NCBI RefSeq assembly: GCF_008086175.1
Contig: NZ_VSKM01000005.1
Coordinates: 124,001-188,000 of the forward strand
Source: Bizionia saleffrena
GTDB taxonomy: Bacteria; Bacteroidota; Bacteroidia; Flavobacteriales; Flavobacteriaceae
DNA length: 64,000 nucleotides
Direction of reading: 5' to 3'
Below, one piece after another: positions 45,133 to 53,807 of this stretch (positions are counted from its first letter, which is position 1; each line of letters begins with the position of its first letter). A program made the position numbers and the translations under genes. Below the pieces are notes generated by a model that ran no database searches, was not told where the DNA came from, and saw only the letters and a program-made list of their open reading frames with translations.

Positions 45133-45993
45133 ATGAGAAAAAAAATGGTATTATTAGGTTTGCTTTTTACCTTTGCAGGCTTATTTGCTCAAGTTGGTAT
45201 TGGAACGATACATCCAAAAGCGACATTAGATATTCATGGAAGTCCTTCTAAAACGGCAATAACTGATGGGCTATTGCCGCCACGATTATTACGGTCAGAA
45301 CTTATCAGTAAAACGGGCTACACGGCTAGCCAGACGGGAGCAATAATTTACATAACCGATTTAAGTGGCGAAAATAATACCCAAACAGTAAATGTTACCG
45401 CGGTGGGTTATTTTTATTTTGATGGAAGCGCTTGGCATAGAATAATTTATGATAATGAATTTGGAGACATAAAGCAAAGTCTTAAAAACACCGACCACAG
45501 CGGATGGATTCACCTAAACGGAAGAACTATTTCATCGCTATCTATAACACAAGAAATGCAAGCAATTGCGTTGGGATTTACTGGTAATTTGCCAAACGCA
45601 AACGATGCCTTTTTAGTTCAAAATAATAATCCGTTAGGCAGTGTAACAAGTAGTAACCATAAAACAATTTCACAAGCTAATTTGCCGGATATAGAATTTA
45701 AGGGGGATACAAATCTTACGAGTACAGGGGATCAATGGTTAAGTAAGGTTCAGAATTTTCCTGGGGAATCTGGTTATAATTCTGTAACTATCACAAAAAC
45801 TAGGGGTTCTAGTGGTTTGTTTAGCTCAAAAATAACAAATGGTTATGACGATGACCCAAATGAAATGACCTCGACGTATACAGAAACAGACCATTCTCAT
45901 GCTATTAGCATTAATAGTGGTGGTGGTAATGTGGCTCTTAATGTTACACCAAAAAGTTTGAGTGTAAACACTTTTATTTATCTAGGAAATTAA
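45133..45993 (+). CDS. Secreted protein with tail-collar-like C-terminal domain
   Basis: 286 residues from ATG 45133 (MRKKMVLLGLLF signal, cleavage after FAQ); an upstream in-frame Met is less likely. The mature start VGIGTIHPKATLDI is the repeat-type opening of many flavobacterial secreted adhesin-like proteins. The C-terminal half (GDIKQSLKNTDHSGWIHLNGR ... NHKTISQANLPDIEF ... TDHSHAISINSGG ... NTFIYLG) resembles phage tail-collar/fibre tips. Histidine- and Asn-rich, beta-structured. Probably a surface or extracellular attachment protein. Lies next to a tRNA gene and a gene desert. Confidence 0.78.
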   Translation: MRKKMVLLGLLFTFAGLFAQVGIGTIHPKATLDIHGSPSKTAITDGLLPPRLLRSELISKTGYTASQTGAIIYITDLSGENNTQTVNVTAVGYFYFDGSAWHRIIYDNEFGDIKQSLKNTDHSGWIHLNGRTISSLSITQEMQAIALGFTGNLPNANDAFLVQNNNPLGSVTSSNHKTISQANLPDIEFKGDTNLTSTGDQWLSKVQNFPGESGYNSVTITKTRGSSGLFSSKITNGYDDDPNEMTSTYTETDHSHAISINSGGGNVALNVTPKSLSVNTFIYLGN

Positions 45994-46155
45994 AATAATC
46001 GGCTGCAATCTTTAGACATCCTCACAGGTGTTTCAGTGTCTTGAGAAGGTGAATTTTAGTATGGTTTGCGTAAAAAGAAAGTTTAAAAACGGTGTTAAGC
46101 ATACAGCAATAGGCCTGAGTAAAATTTAAAATAAACAGATAAAAATAAGTTTGAT

Positions 46156-46191
46156 AGCTAGACTTGCTGTATTGTGTTTTGTAGTCTAGCT
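46156..46191. repeat. Inverted repeat, 9-bp arms
   Basis: AGCTAGACT at 46156-46164 and its exact complement AGTCTAGCT at 46183-46191, 18 bases apart. No T-run follows, so not a standard terminator. Confidence 0.6.
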
Positions 46192-46202
46192 GAAGCGTTT
46201 AA

Positions 46203-46229
46203 AATGGTTTCAATGGTTTCAATGGTTTC
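46203..46229 (+). repeat. Tandem repeat, 3 x 9 bp
   Basis: Three exact copies of AATGGTTTC in a gene desert. Confidence 0.85.
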
Positions 46230-46573
46230 AAAATAATGAGCTTAAATAAAATTGAAGAACAATTAAAGCTTGAGCAATTCTTTTTTTATGCGCTATCCAT
46301 ATACGGTCAATAGAGTCTGTAATTTAGTAATGATCGGGTTTTAGAGATTTGCCTATAACAGTATATTGAGCTAAAAGAGGTCAATTATATGTAAATTACA
46401 ACGGGTTATAATCTCCAATTATCTTAAGTGATACTTAAGTGTTTTCTTTTCATCTACCCAAGTAGAAATATATTTACAACTATAAGTACTGCCATTGAAA
46501 CAAGATAGTTAATCTTTAGAAATGCAATGTTTGTTTCGAATCATTTTTGTGTTATATAGATTATATATTCTCA

Positions 46574-46776
46574 GATAGTTATAACTTACCGTTGACGGAA
46601 AGAAGAGCAAAAGGTACCAGAGGTTAATAAGTCAAGGTATTTCTATAGAAATAAGTGAGAGCGCTCAAGTTTTTGGAGAGACGCAACTCATTAATAAATG
46701 TTCAAATGGCGTGCCGTGTTCAGAAACAGAACATCAAATGAATAGAAGATCAGAATTTATAATTGTTAAAATGTAA
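46574..46776 (+). pseudogene. Remnant of an OmpA-family protein C-terminus
   Basis: One frame (46574-46621) reads DSYNLPLTERRAKGTR and the next frame (46624-46776) continues LISQGIS, then GETQLINKCSNGVPCS and HQMNRRSEFIIVK before TAA. Together they match the end of flavobacterial OmpA C-terminal domains (SYN..L..RRA..T..YL...GI ... NKC.NGV.CSE.EHQ.NRRSEFI). At least one frameshift near 46622 separates the halves, and the first half of the domain upstream is unrecognisable. A decayed gene copy rather than a working protein. Confidence 0.8.
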
Positions 46777-46925
46777 TGATTCATTAAGAGTGTCAATTTC
46801 TTACTGTCTTTGGTCTGTTTTAAAAGGTGCTAAAACTAATGAGAATATGTTTTAATGTACTAACACTGCGCTACACATAGGCATAGGTCGCCAAAAGGTT
46901 ATCACCCTTGATTTTATAACCCCTC

Positions 46926-46958
46926 CCCTTTTAACTCTAGTTATATAGGGGGCTTCTT
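46926..46958 (+). terminator. Terminator-like hairpin after the OmpA remnant
   Basis: CCCCT / AGGGG outer stem enclosing TAAC-TCTA-GTTA, followed by CTTCTTTTTT. About 150 bases after the remnant's stop codon, so possibly its old terminator. Confidence 0.45.
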
Positions 46959-47348
46959 TTTTGAAGATTTAAGGTTTGTAGAGGCCTTCTTTTTAGTAAA
47001 ACCGCAGGACGTTTATTTCTTGTAACGAGCACTCTAAATTTGATAAACTGAAAGTGTTCTATAATTCTCTGCTGTCAAAATTTACTAAAAAAGCTATCTG
47101 GTTTTAAAGGAGAGAATGTTTTAGGTTCAAATTTTAAAGGCTCACTCTTTAAGTGATATATAATATACCGAAGTTAGTAATTAGCAGATTTTATTACAGT
47201 AAAAATATAAACTTCACAACTTGTATAGAGCTATCAACAAGACCTTTTTCGTAATGCGTCTTAACACGTTAATAATTTGTCGCTTTGGAGTTTTTGTGAT
47301 TTAACAATATTTTAATTCATTTAGTTCGTAACATTTCGAACAAATTGC

Positions 47349-47356
47349 TATATTTG
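47349..47356 (+). promoter_or_regulatory. -7 box of the HdeD-like gene (TATATTTG)
   Basis: Exact TAnnTTTG match 64 bases before the ATG at 47420. Confidence 0.65.
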
Positions 47357-47419
47357 TGATATGATGGTGCAGCATCATAAAATTAAATCATTTTAACCAC
47401 CACTTAAAAATTTATAATT

Positions 47420-48058
47420 ATGCAAACATTATTTTTAAAATCGGTAAACGAGGTTATTAAACAGTGGTATATTCCTTTACTCGTGGGTGTTTTCTTTATA
47501 GTCGTAAGCATTGTCGCTTTTACCTCTCCATTAGGGTCGTTAATAACACTTTCTATTTTATTTGCGTTGTCCTTTGTCTTTGGCGGACTTTCAGAAGCCG
47601 TATTTTCTATAATTAACAGAAAGCGCTTAGATAATTGGGGTTGGACATTAGCGTTCGGGATTGTAACCTTCGTTGTAGGGGTTCTTTTGCTTTCGAACCC
47701 AGGGTTATCTATAGCAACGCTCGCCTTCTATATTGGTTTTGTACTATTATTTCGTTCCATTTCGGCAATTGGCTTTGCAATGGATATTAAAAAGTACGGA
47801 AGTAAAAACTGGGGAGGTCTCTTAATACTGGGTGTTTTAGGGGCTATTTTCTCGTTCGTGCTAATATGGAATCCCGTATTCGCAGGATTAAGCGTAGTTA
47901 TGTTAGTCGCATTAAGTTTTTTAACCGCCGGATTGTTTAGTGTGTTTTTAGCGTTCCAGCTAAGAAAATTACACCAATCGTCTAAGGAATTATCTACCGA
48001 ATTACAGCAACGTTACGACGTTTTAGCTCAAGATATTCGCGCTGAATGGGACGACTAA
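47420..48058 (+). CDS. HdeD/DUF308-family membrane protein
   Basis: 212 residues with six membrane helices in two repeats of the DUF308 unit (about 17-90 and 98-180; GWTLAFGIVTFVVGVLLLSNP and GGLLILGVLGAIFSFVLIWNP are the matching repeat elements), followed by a charged cytoplasmic tail (about 183-212). HdeD of E. coli is linked to acid tolerance, but the family is broad. Promoter at 47349-47356. Single gene. Confidence 0.88.
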   Translation: MQTLFLKSVNEVIKQWYIPLLVGVFFIVVSIVAFTSPLGSLITLSILFALSFVFGGLSEAVFSIINRKRLDNWGWTLAFGIVTFVVGVLLLSNPGLSIATLAFYIGFVLLFRSISAIGFAMDIKKYGSKNWGGLLILGVLGAIFSFVLIWNPVFAGLSVVMLVALSFLTAGLFSVFLAFQLRKLHQSSKELSTELQQRYDVLAQDIRAEWDD

Positions 48059-48444
48059 TAGTTTATACGTTTAAATAAATTTTTAGACTAATTTTTAAAA
48101 TATTAAATAGATTCTGTATCTTTTTAGGCAGAAAGCGTCATTGGGTGATGATTAGGTAACTATTTTGTTAGCCAATTAACTTAAAAACAGTGTAGGCTTG
48201 CCGCCAATAATAATAGTTTGTAATAAATCCTTAGGCTGAGAGCTCATTAGCGGTAAAGGGCTCGCTAAACGCATATATGACGCTTTTAGGAGTCGTGTTT
48301 AATAGAGTTCTAAGGTAAAATATTACGGTTGTCTTCTTAGAATGTATTCCCAATGGACTTGCAATGGAAGGCGTTATTTTTATTAATTTATAGCGTGTTA
48401 AATTCATAACAAACCCGTTATAAACTAGTCTTAAAAATCAAAAT
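48059..48444. other. 386-bp intergenic region
   Basis: No gene or clear structured element on either strand; stop codons in all frames. Nothing recognisable apart from AT-rich DNA. Confidence 0.6.
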
Positions 48445-48906
48445 ATGAGCACTCCCAACCACCCCGATTTACTTAAAGCCGCGTTAATTACAGGTGTAAT
48501 TAACGCACTAATTAATGGCGGTATTCAGTATTTTTTCTTAAAAGATGAAGAGGTGATTCTCGTTTCTGTAGATTCTATAACCAACAACGCGCTAACGGTT
48601 TTAGGTACAGCCGTAACTTTAGCGATTACTTTATCTATGATTTTAACCGTAGTGGCTTACTTTGGTATAAAAGGAGAAAAAGCACCGTTCTTCCCAACGG
48701 CGTTTTGGCTGACCATTAAGCACGGCTTTTTTACGTTTGGAGTAGTTACTTCTTTATCTGTGTTATGGCAAAAATATATGGGAACCGTTGCGGTTTCTTT
48801 AATCTCAGCTTTAATCATTATTGGTATAATAGCAGGTATTGTCTCGGCTATCGTTAACTATTTAACGCTAAAAGAATGTGTTATCATTCCTAAAATTAAG
48901 GCGTAA
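48445..48906 (+). CDS. Four-helix membrane protein of unknown function
   Basis: 153 residues with four hydrophobic segments (about 10-30, 48-72, 92-108, 115-142) and conserved-looking polar features (NALINGGIQYFFLKD, WLTIKHGFFTFG). No family recognised. Lies between the HdeD-like gene and the amidohydrolase, all plus strand, with 83 bases before the amidohydrolase start. Confidence 0.68.
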   Translation: MSTPNHPDLLKAALITGVINALINGGIQYFFLKDEEVILVSVDSITNNALTVLGTAVTLAITLSMILTVVAYFGIKGEKAPFFPTAFWLTIKHGFFTFGVVTSLSVLWQKYMGTVAVSLISALIIIGIIAGIVSAIVNYLTLKECVIIPKIKA

Positions 48907-48989
48907 TCTATGTAAAAGTAATGCTATACTCTCGGTTTTTAGTTTAAAAACCTTAAAAATGATATATTATACTATTAAAAAACAAACCA

Positions 48990-50726
48990 ATGAAACACAT
49001 ATTCTATCTCTTATTACTAACACTTACTTTTTACGGTTGCAAAGACAATTCAACCACAATCAAGATAGAGAGGGAAGCGCAAGCGACCGAAGAAAAGGCA
49101 CAATTATTTTTCAACGGAGATATTTTAACGATGGCTTCGGAAACACCTCGTTATGCGGAAGCTATTGTGGAACACAATGGAAAAATTGTATTTGTAGGCA
49201 GTAAAGCTGACGCAGAAAAAAGTTATGAAAATGCCAAATACGTCGATTTGAAGGGGCGCACACTACTGCCCGGTTTTGTAGATCCGCACAGTCATTTCGG
49301 TATGGTATCGAACACAATGGGTCAAGTCGATTTAAATCCGGAACCGGTTGGAGAAATTAAAAACATAAAGGATATAATAGACGCTTTAAAAACGTATAAA
49401 AAAGAAAATAACATCGCCGATGGCGAATGGATTTTCGGTTGGGGTTACGATGATGGGCAGTTAGCCGAAAAACGTCACCCTAATAAAAATGACATCGACA
49501 AAGCCTTACTCAATAATCCTGTGTATTTACAGCATACAAGTGGGCATATGGGCGTTGCAAATTCTATGGGGTTAAGTGAAATGGATGTTTCGGCCAGTTC
49601 TAAAAGTCCGAATGGAGGGTCAATCGTTCGTTTTCCTAATTCAAAAGTGCCGTCAGGTTTGGTTCAAGAAACGGCAATGTATCCTTTTGTAAGACATATG
49701 CTTGAAGAGTTGTCTAACAAGCAAGCGGAGTTTTTCGATACCACGCAACACTATTATGCCTCTAACGGTATTACAACGGCTCAAGACGGAATGACCGACA
49801 GAAACACCATTGCCTTTTTTCAGTCGCAAGCCGATGGCGGGAAATTGGATATCGATTTAATTGCTTTGGCCGGATATTCAGAGTTAGATAGTAATATTCA
49901 AGATTCAACTCTTCACTTTAAAACCTACAAAAACGGATTTAAAGTACAGGGAACAAAAATTGTTGCAGATGGTTCACCACAAGGTAAAACAGCCTATTTT
50001 TCTAAACCTTATTTAACCGAAGTGCCTGGATGTTATCATAATTGTCGCGGGTTACCAAGTTTAACGCAAGATGCCTTAAATACTTTGTTTGTAACCGCTT
50101 ATAACAACAAGAATCAATTGTTTATTCATTGTAATGGTGATGCTACTGTAGATATGGTAATCGCAGCGCATGAAAAGGCGTGCAAAACACTAAATGAGCC
50201 CTTAGATAAAGACCGAAGAACAATCGTGATTCACGCGCAGTTTTCTAGAAAAGACCAGTTGGAAGCCTTTGTAAAGTACAATATGGAACCGTCATTTTTT
50301 ACCAATCATGCTTATTTTTGGGGCGATGTTCATACGGAGAATTTAGGAAAAGAACGCGCTAATTTTTTAAGTCCTATGGCAACAGCATTACAATTAGGCT
50401 TGAAACCAACAAATCATACTGATGCTACTGTAACGCCAATAGATCCCATATTTACTATTTGGACAGCGGTAAATCGCTTGTCGCGATCTGGAGTAATTAT
50501 AGGTGAAAACGAACGCATAGCACCGTACAATGCCTTACAAGCGATCACCACGAATGCTGCTTATGAGTTGTTCGACGAGCATTTAAAAGGAACTCTAGAG
50601 AATGGCAAACTAGCCGATTTTGTAATTCTAGATAAAAATCCACTAAAAGTAGAACCTATGGCTATAAAAGAGATTTTAGTTATGGAAACTATAAAAGAAG
50701 GCGTTGCTATTTATGAGAAAAAGTGA
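48990..50726 (+). CDS. Amidohydrolase-3 (YtcJ-like) lipoprotein
   Basis: 578 residues. Lipobox TFYGC with Cys17, so membrane-anchored and exported. The metal-dependent TIM-barrel has HxH at His100/His102 (FVDPHSHFG), later ligands in FIHCNGDATVD and IVIHAQFSRKD, and a catalytic Asp in TNHTDATVTPIDP. YtcJ-type amidohydrolases hydrolyse N-acyl or cyclic amide bonds. Followed after 78 bases by two short-chain dehydrogenases in the same direction, suggesting a catabolic set. Substrate unknown. Confidence 0.88.
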   Translation: MKHIFYLLLLTLTFYGCKDNSTTIKIEREAQATEEKAQLFFNGDILTMASETPRYAEAIVEHNGKIVFVGSKADAEKSYENAKYVDLKGRTLLPGFVDPHSHFGMVSNTMGQVDLNPEPVGEIKNIKDIIDALKTYKKENNIADGEWIFGWGYDDGQLAEKRHPNKNDIDKALLNNPVYLQHTSGHMGVANSMGLSEMDVSASSKSPNGGSIVRFPNSKVPSGLVQETAMYPFVRHMLEELSNKQAEFFDTTQHYYASNGITTAQDGMTDRNTIAFFQSQADGGKLDIDLIALAGYSELDSNIQDSTLHFKTYKNGFKVQGTKIVADGSPQGKTAYFSKPYLTEVPGCYHNCRGLPSLTQDALNTLFVTAYNNKNQLFIHCNGDATVDMVIAAHEKACKTLNEPLDKDRRTIVIHAQFSRKDQLEAFVKYNMEPSFFTNHAYFWGDVHTENLGKERANFLSPMATALQLGLKPTNHTDATVTPIDPIFTIWTAVNRLSRSGVIIGENERIAPYNALQAITTNAAYELFDEHLKGTLENGKLADFVILDKNPLKVEPMAIKEILVMETIKEGVAIYEKK

Positions 50727-50804
50727 GTGGTAAGAACGTTAAGGGCAAATTAAGAATGAAGAGCGATAAAAAAATTAAGAAATAAAGATTAAAAACAGAG
50801 TAAA

Positions 50805-51551
50805 ATGAAAAATTTAGAAGGTCACGTTGTTATTGTAACTGGAGGTGCCGCAGGAATCGGTGGTGCTATCACGACAGTGTTAACAGAGCGTGGAGCAAAG
50901 GTTATTGCAGTAGATATAAATGAAGAAGCAGGAGCAGAGATCGAAAAAACACATCCAGAACGCATCGTCTTTTTAAAGGGAGATGTGTCTAAGGAATCGA
51001 TTGCAAAGGAAGCTGTTAGAATAGCTGTGTCTAAATTTGGAAAATTAACAGGGCTCGTAAACAATGCCCACGCATCGCGTCAAAAAAAGCTAATGGATCT
51101 TACCGAAGACGATTGGGCATTATCATTCGGAACAGGATTTAATGCTTCACTATATTTTATGAAAGCCAGTTATAAAGAGTTGGTAAAATCTAAAGGAGCG
51201 GTAGTGAACTTTGGTTCTGGTGCGGCTTTAGAAGGGCAGCCCCTGCAGGCCAGTTATGCAGCAGCGAAAGAAGCCATTCGCGGATTAAGTCGCGTGGCAG
51301 CAAATGAGTGGGCAGAAGATGGCATTCGCGTAAATGTGGTGTGTCCGTTAGCTTTAACAGAAGGTGTGGTGAACTGGAAAAATGAGCATCCAGAGCAATA
51401 CGAAGAGGTTGCAAAAAAAACACCCTTGCACCGTTTTGGTAGTCCGCAAGAAGATATTGCACCTATTGTTGCTTTTTTATTGAGTAACGATAGCAAATAT
51501 ATGACAGGGCAAACCGTAATGGCCGATGGTGGAACCGTAAAATTGAGATAA
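50805..51551 (+). CDS. Short-chain dehydrogenase/reductase (first of a pair)
   Basis: 248 residues. Rossmann motif TGGAAGIGG (about 12-20), NNAHAS in place of the usual NNAG, catalytic Tyr-Lys in SYAAAKEA, and the C-terminal MTGQTVMADGGTVKL. The Ala-His change in the NNAG segment is unusual. Nine bases before the next SDR ORF at its earliest start; the two genes probably form one operon with the amidohydrolase. Confidence 0.9.
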   Translation: MKNLEGHVVIVTGGAAGIGGAITTVLTERGAKVIAVDINEEAGAEIEKTHPERIVFLKGDVSKESIAKEAVRIAVSKFGKLTGLVNNAHASRQKKLMDLTEDDWALSFGTGFNASLYFMKASYKELVKSKGAVVNFGSGAALEGQPLQASYAAAKEAIRGLSRVAANEWAEDGIRVNVVCPLALTEGVVNWKNEHPEQYEEVAKKTPLHRFGSPQEDIAPIVAFLLSNDSKYMTGQTVMADGGTVKLR

Positions 51552-51583
51552 TAAAATAGGTGATAAAAAAATATAAGAAGAGT

Positions 51584-52357
51584 ATGAAGACAACAGATTT
51601 ATTTAATTTAAAAGGAAAAGTAGCGATCGTTACCGGTGGTGCAAACGGAATAGGAAAAGCAACCGCTTTAATGTTAGCAAAACATGGCGCTAATATAGCG
51701 ATAGGCGATTTTAATCTTGAGGATGCTAAGAAAGCGGTAAAAGAGATTGAGGCGCTTGGTGTTAAAGCTATTGCCGTATCTTGTAATGTGTTAAAAGATG
51801 AAGAGTTGGTAAACTTGGTAGAGACAACGGTTAAGGAATTAGGCGGTATTCATATTTTAATTAATAACGCCGGAGGTGGTGGTGGTGGAAGAGAAAATCC
51901 GTCTAAAATATCTGTAGATGATATTAAACGCGACTACGAACTCAACGTTTTTAGTGGTTGGAGATTATGCCAATTGGCAGTGCCGCATATGAAAAAAGAC
52001 GGTTACGGTTCTATCGTGTTTACAACGTCAATGTCTAGTATAAATAAGAGTCCGAATATGAGTGGCTACGCGGGGTCTAAGGCTGCGGTAAACCATACGG
52101 TGGCTAATCTAGCTCACGATTTTGGTCCGGAAGTACGTATTAATGCTGTAGGTCCTGGGGCAACACGAACGGCTGCTTTAGAAAGTGTGTTGACTCCAGA
52201 AATTGAAAAAACAATGCTAAAACATACGCCAATTAAACGTCTTGGTTATACCGATGATATTGCGGGTGCTATGTTATACTTTGCAGCACCGATTTCTGAG
52301 TGGGTAAGCGGACAAACTATTTTTGTAAACGGTGGTGGAGAGCAGGTTTTAGAATAA
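51584..52357 (+). CDS. Short-chain dehydrogenase/reductase (second of a pair)
   Basis: 257 residues from ATG 51584 (MKTTDLFNLKGKVAIVTGG); a GTG eight codons upstream is a weaker start. Canonical classical SDR: VTGGANGIGKA, INNAGGGG, SMSS catalytic Ser, Tyr-x-x-x-Lys in SGYAGSKAAVNH, and SGQTIFVNGGGEQ. Resembles 7-alpha-hydroxysteroid/glucose dehydrogenase-like enzymes. It follows the first SDR after 32 bases from this start. NAD(P) preference not determined. Confidence 0.92.
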   Translation: MKTTDLFNLKGKVAIVTGGANGIGKATALMLAKHGANIAIGDFNLEDAKKAVKEIEALGVKAIAVSCNVLKDEELVNLVETTVKELGGIHILINNAGGGGGGRENPSKISVDDIKRDYELNVFSGWRLCQLAVPHMKKDGYGSIVFTTSMSSINKSPNMSGYAGSKAAVNHTVANLAHDFGPEVRINAVGPGATRTAALESVLTPEIEKTMLKHTPIKRLGYTDDIAGAMLYFAAPISEWVSGQTIFVNGGGEQVLE

Positions 52358-52512
52358 TACGTTCGTAATTAGACGACCCGCTTTTAAAGGTAATAATTGT
52401 AAGGCTGAAAGTAGTGCGTTGCGTTGTGGTGTTCTGAAATTCTGAAAGTGAATACGACACCGAAACTGTTTTAAATGGAAGCGACAAACGGAAGCTTTTT
52501 TAGGTAGAGAAC

Positions 52513-52547
52513 AAAAACGGTAACATAAAGGTGCCGTTTTTGTTTTT
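52513..52547 (+). terminator. Terminator after the SDR pair
   Basis: Stem AAAAACGG / CCGTTTTT with a 13-base loop, followed by GTTTTTTA; lies about 155 bases after the second SDR stop and just before the next promoter. Confidence 0.75.
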
Positions 52548-52551
52548 TATG

Positions 52552-52559
52552 TATATTTG
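52552..52559 (+). promoter_or_regulatory. -7 box of the HupE/UreJ-like gene (TATATTTG)
   Basis: Exact TAnnTTTG match. An in-frame start near 52557 overlaps this box, so translation should begin at ATG 52587. Confidence 0.7.
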
Positions 52560-52586
52560 AAACCTACCCAAATTAAGAGAATTGTT

Positions 52587-53177
52587 ATGCTAGAAGAATT
52601 TTGGTTTAATGTGCAATATGGTATGAACCATGTTTTGGATATTAACGCTTACGACCACGTATTATTTTTAATCGTATTAACGGTTCCGTATATGTTTAAG
52701 GACTGGAAACGCGTGTTTATGCTGGTTACTGTTTTTACAGTGGGCCATACGATGTCTCTATTATTGGCGACTTATGGCGCAGTGAGAGTAGGGGTGCCTA
52801 TTGTCGAATTTTTAATTCCATTAAGTATTCTTATTATCGCATTATTTAATGTGTTTACAGCAGGTAAAGGCGCGCAAAAAGAGAAAGTTGGTATTTTGTT
52901 TTTTTCGACCTTGTTTTTTGGTTTGGTACACGGCTTTGGCTTTGCGAGAGAATTGCAAATGCTAATCGGTCCAAAGGATAACAAGTTTCTAGTTATGTTA
53001 GAATTTGCGTTGGGTATTGAATTGGCGCAGATTATTATTGTCTTTTTAGTCCTGTTTATAGGGTATCTAATACAAACCATTTTTAGGTTTTCAAAACGTG
53101 ATTGGGTTATGGTGCTATCTTCTATTGTGGTTGGTTTAGTGATTCCGATGCTAATTGACAGTGAGTTACTAGGCTAA
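52587..53177 (+). CDS. HupE/UreJ-like membrane protein
   Basis: 196 residues from ATG 52587. Six membrane segments with conserved histidines in MNHVLDINAYDHVLFL, VGHTMSL and FFGLVHGFGFA, the signature of the HupE/UreJ_2 family. HupE and UreJ import nickel or other metals in hydrogenase or urease operons, but no such operon is present, so metal transport is an inference and the metal is unknown. The start is fixed by the promoter box at 52552-52559. Confidence 0.87.
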   Translation: MLEEFWFNVQYGMNHVLDINAYDHVLFLIVLTVPYMFKDWKRVFMLVTVFTVGHTMSLLLATYGAVRVGVPIVEFLIPLSILIIALFNVFTAGKGAQKEKVGILFFSTLFFGLVHGFGFARELQMLIGPKDNKFLVMLEFALGIELAQIIIVFLVLFIGYLIQTIFRFSKRDWVMVLSSIVVGLVIPMLIDSELLG

Positions 53178-53378
53178 CTGTTTAAATTATTTTTCATAAA
53201 TCTTTTTTAATTGTATGGTAATTATATAGCGAACCTACTATCTTCGTAGTATAGTTACGCGTAAGAGATTGAGGTATTGTTGGAGCTCTTTTTTATTTTC
53301 TAAAAAAAGCGACTACCGAAAGCTTGGTTTTTAGCTTTTTCTGCTAAAAATACGCCCAAAATACTTTTAAAATAGTCT

Positions 53379-53807
53379 ATGCCACATAAAAAATTAAAGT
53401 ACGATAAAGCGTATCTTAGAATCGCCAAAGAATGGGGGAAGTTATCGTTCTGCGAGCGCAAACAAGTTGGAGCGGTTATTGTTAAAGATAGAATGATAAT
53501 CTCAGACGGATTTAACGGTACGCCCACAGGTTTCGAGAATTTTTGCGAAGATGAAGACGGATATACCAAATGGTACGTGCTGCACGCCGAGGCTAATGCA
53601 ATTTTAAAAGTGGCGTCGTCTACGCAATCGTGTAAAGGGGCAACGTTATATATTACGTTATCACCGTGCAAAGAATGCAGTAAACTTATTCATCAAGCAG
53701 GAATTGTGAGAGTGGTGTATCAAGGCGGTTATAAAGACGATTCTGGCTTGCGTTTCTTAGAAAAAGCGGGGATCGAAGTACAACAAATACAAGAGTTAGA
53801 AGCCTAA
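53379..53807 (+). CDS. Deoxycytidylate (dCMP) deaminase
   Basis: 142 residues of the zinc-dependent cytidine deaminase fold: HAEANAI gives His69 and catalytic Glu71, and PCKEC gives zinc-ligand Cys97 and Cys100. Converts dCMP to dUMP for thymidylate synthesis. The stop overlaps the protease start by one base (TAATG), coupling the two. Functionally linked to prs and nrdAB elsewhere in the window. Confidence 0.95.
   Translation: MPHKKLKYDKAYLRIAKEWGKLSFCERKQVGAVIVKDRMIISDGFNGTPTGFENFCEDEDGYTKWYVLHAEANAILKVASSTQSCKGATLYITLSPCKECSKLIHQAGIVRVVYQGGYKDDSGLRFLEKAGIEVQQIQELEA

Larger units (their letters stand above)
45994..47419. other. 1.4-kb gene-poor region with decayed sequence
   Basis: No intact gene on either strand. 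It holds a 9-bp inverted repeat (46156-46191), a 3 x 9-bp tandem repeat (46203-46229), a frameshifted OmpA-domain remnant (46574-46776), a terminator-like hairpin (46926-46958) and the promoter of the next gene (47349-47356). The rest shows stop codons in all frames. It reads as the decayed remains of one or more genes. Confidence 0.75.

Noticed and set aside
46250-46560. Upstream half of the OmpA remnant or a PorP-like gene
   Set aside because: Fragments such as YPSRN could be forced into the family, but spacing and frames do not hold.
48345-48385. Fourth copy of the palindromic repeat (GCAATGGAAGGCGTTA fragment)
   Set aside because: Short match without hairpin arms, likely chance.
44672-53177. 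Genomic island integrated at tRNA-Leu
   Set aside because: No integrase, no duplicated tRNA 3' end and no clear composition break were seen. Kept only as a cautious accessory-region suggestion.
53328-53350. Terminator at TTTTTAGC/GCTAAAAA
   Set aside because: Symmetrical hairpin with no T-run on either side after the stem.
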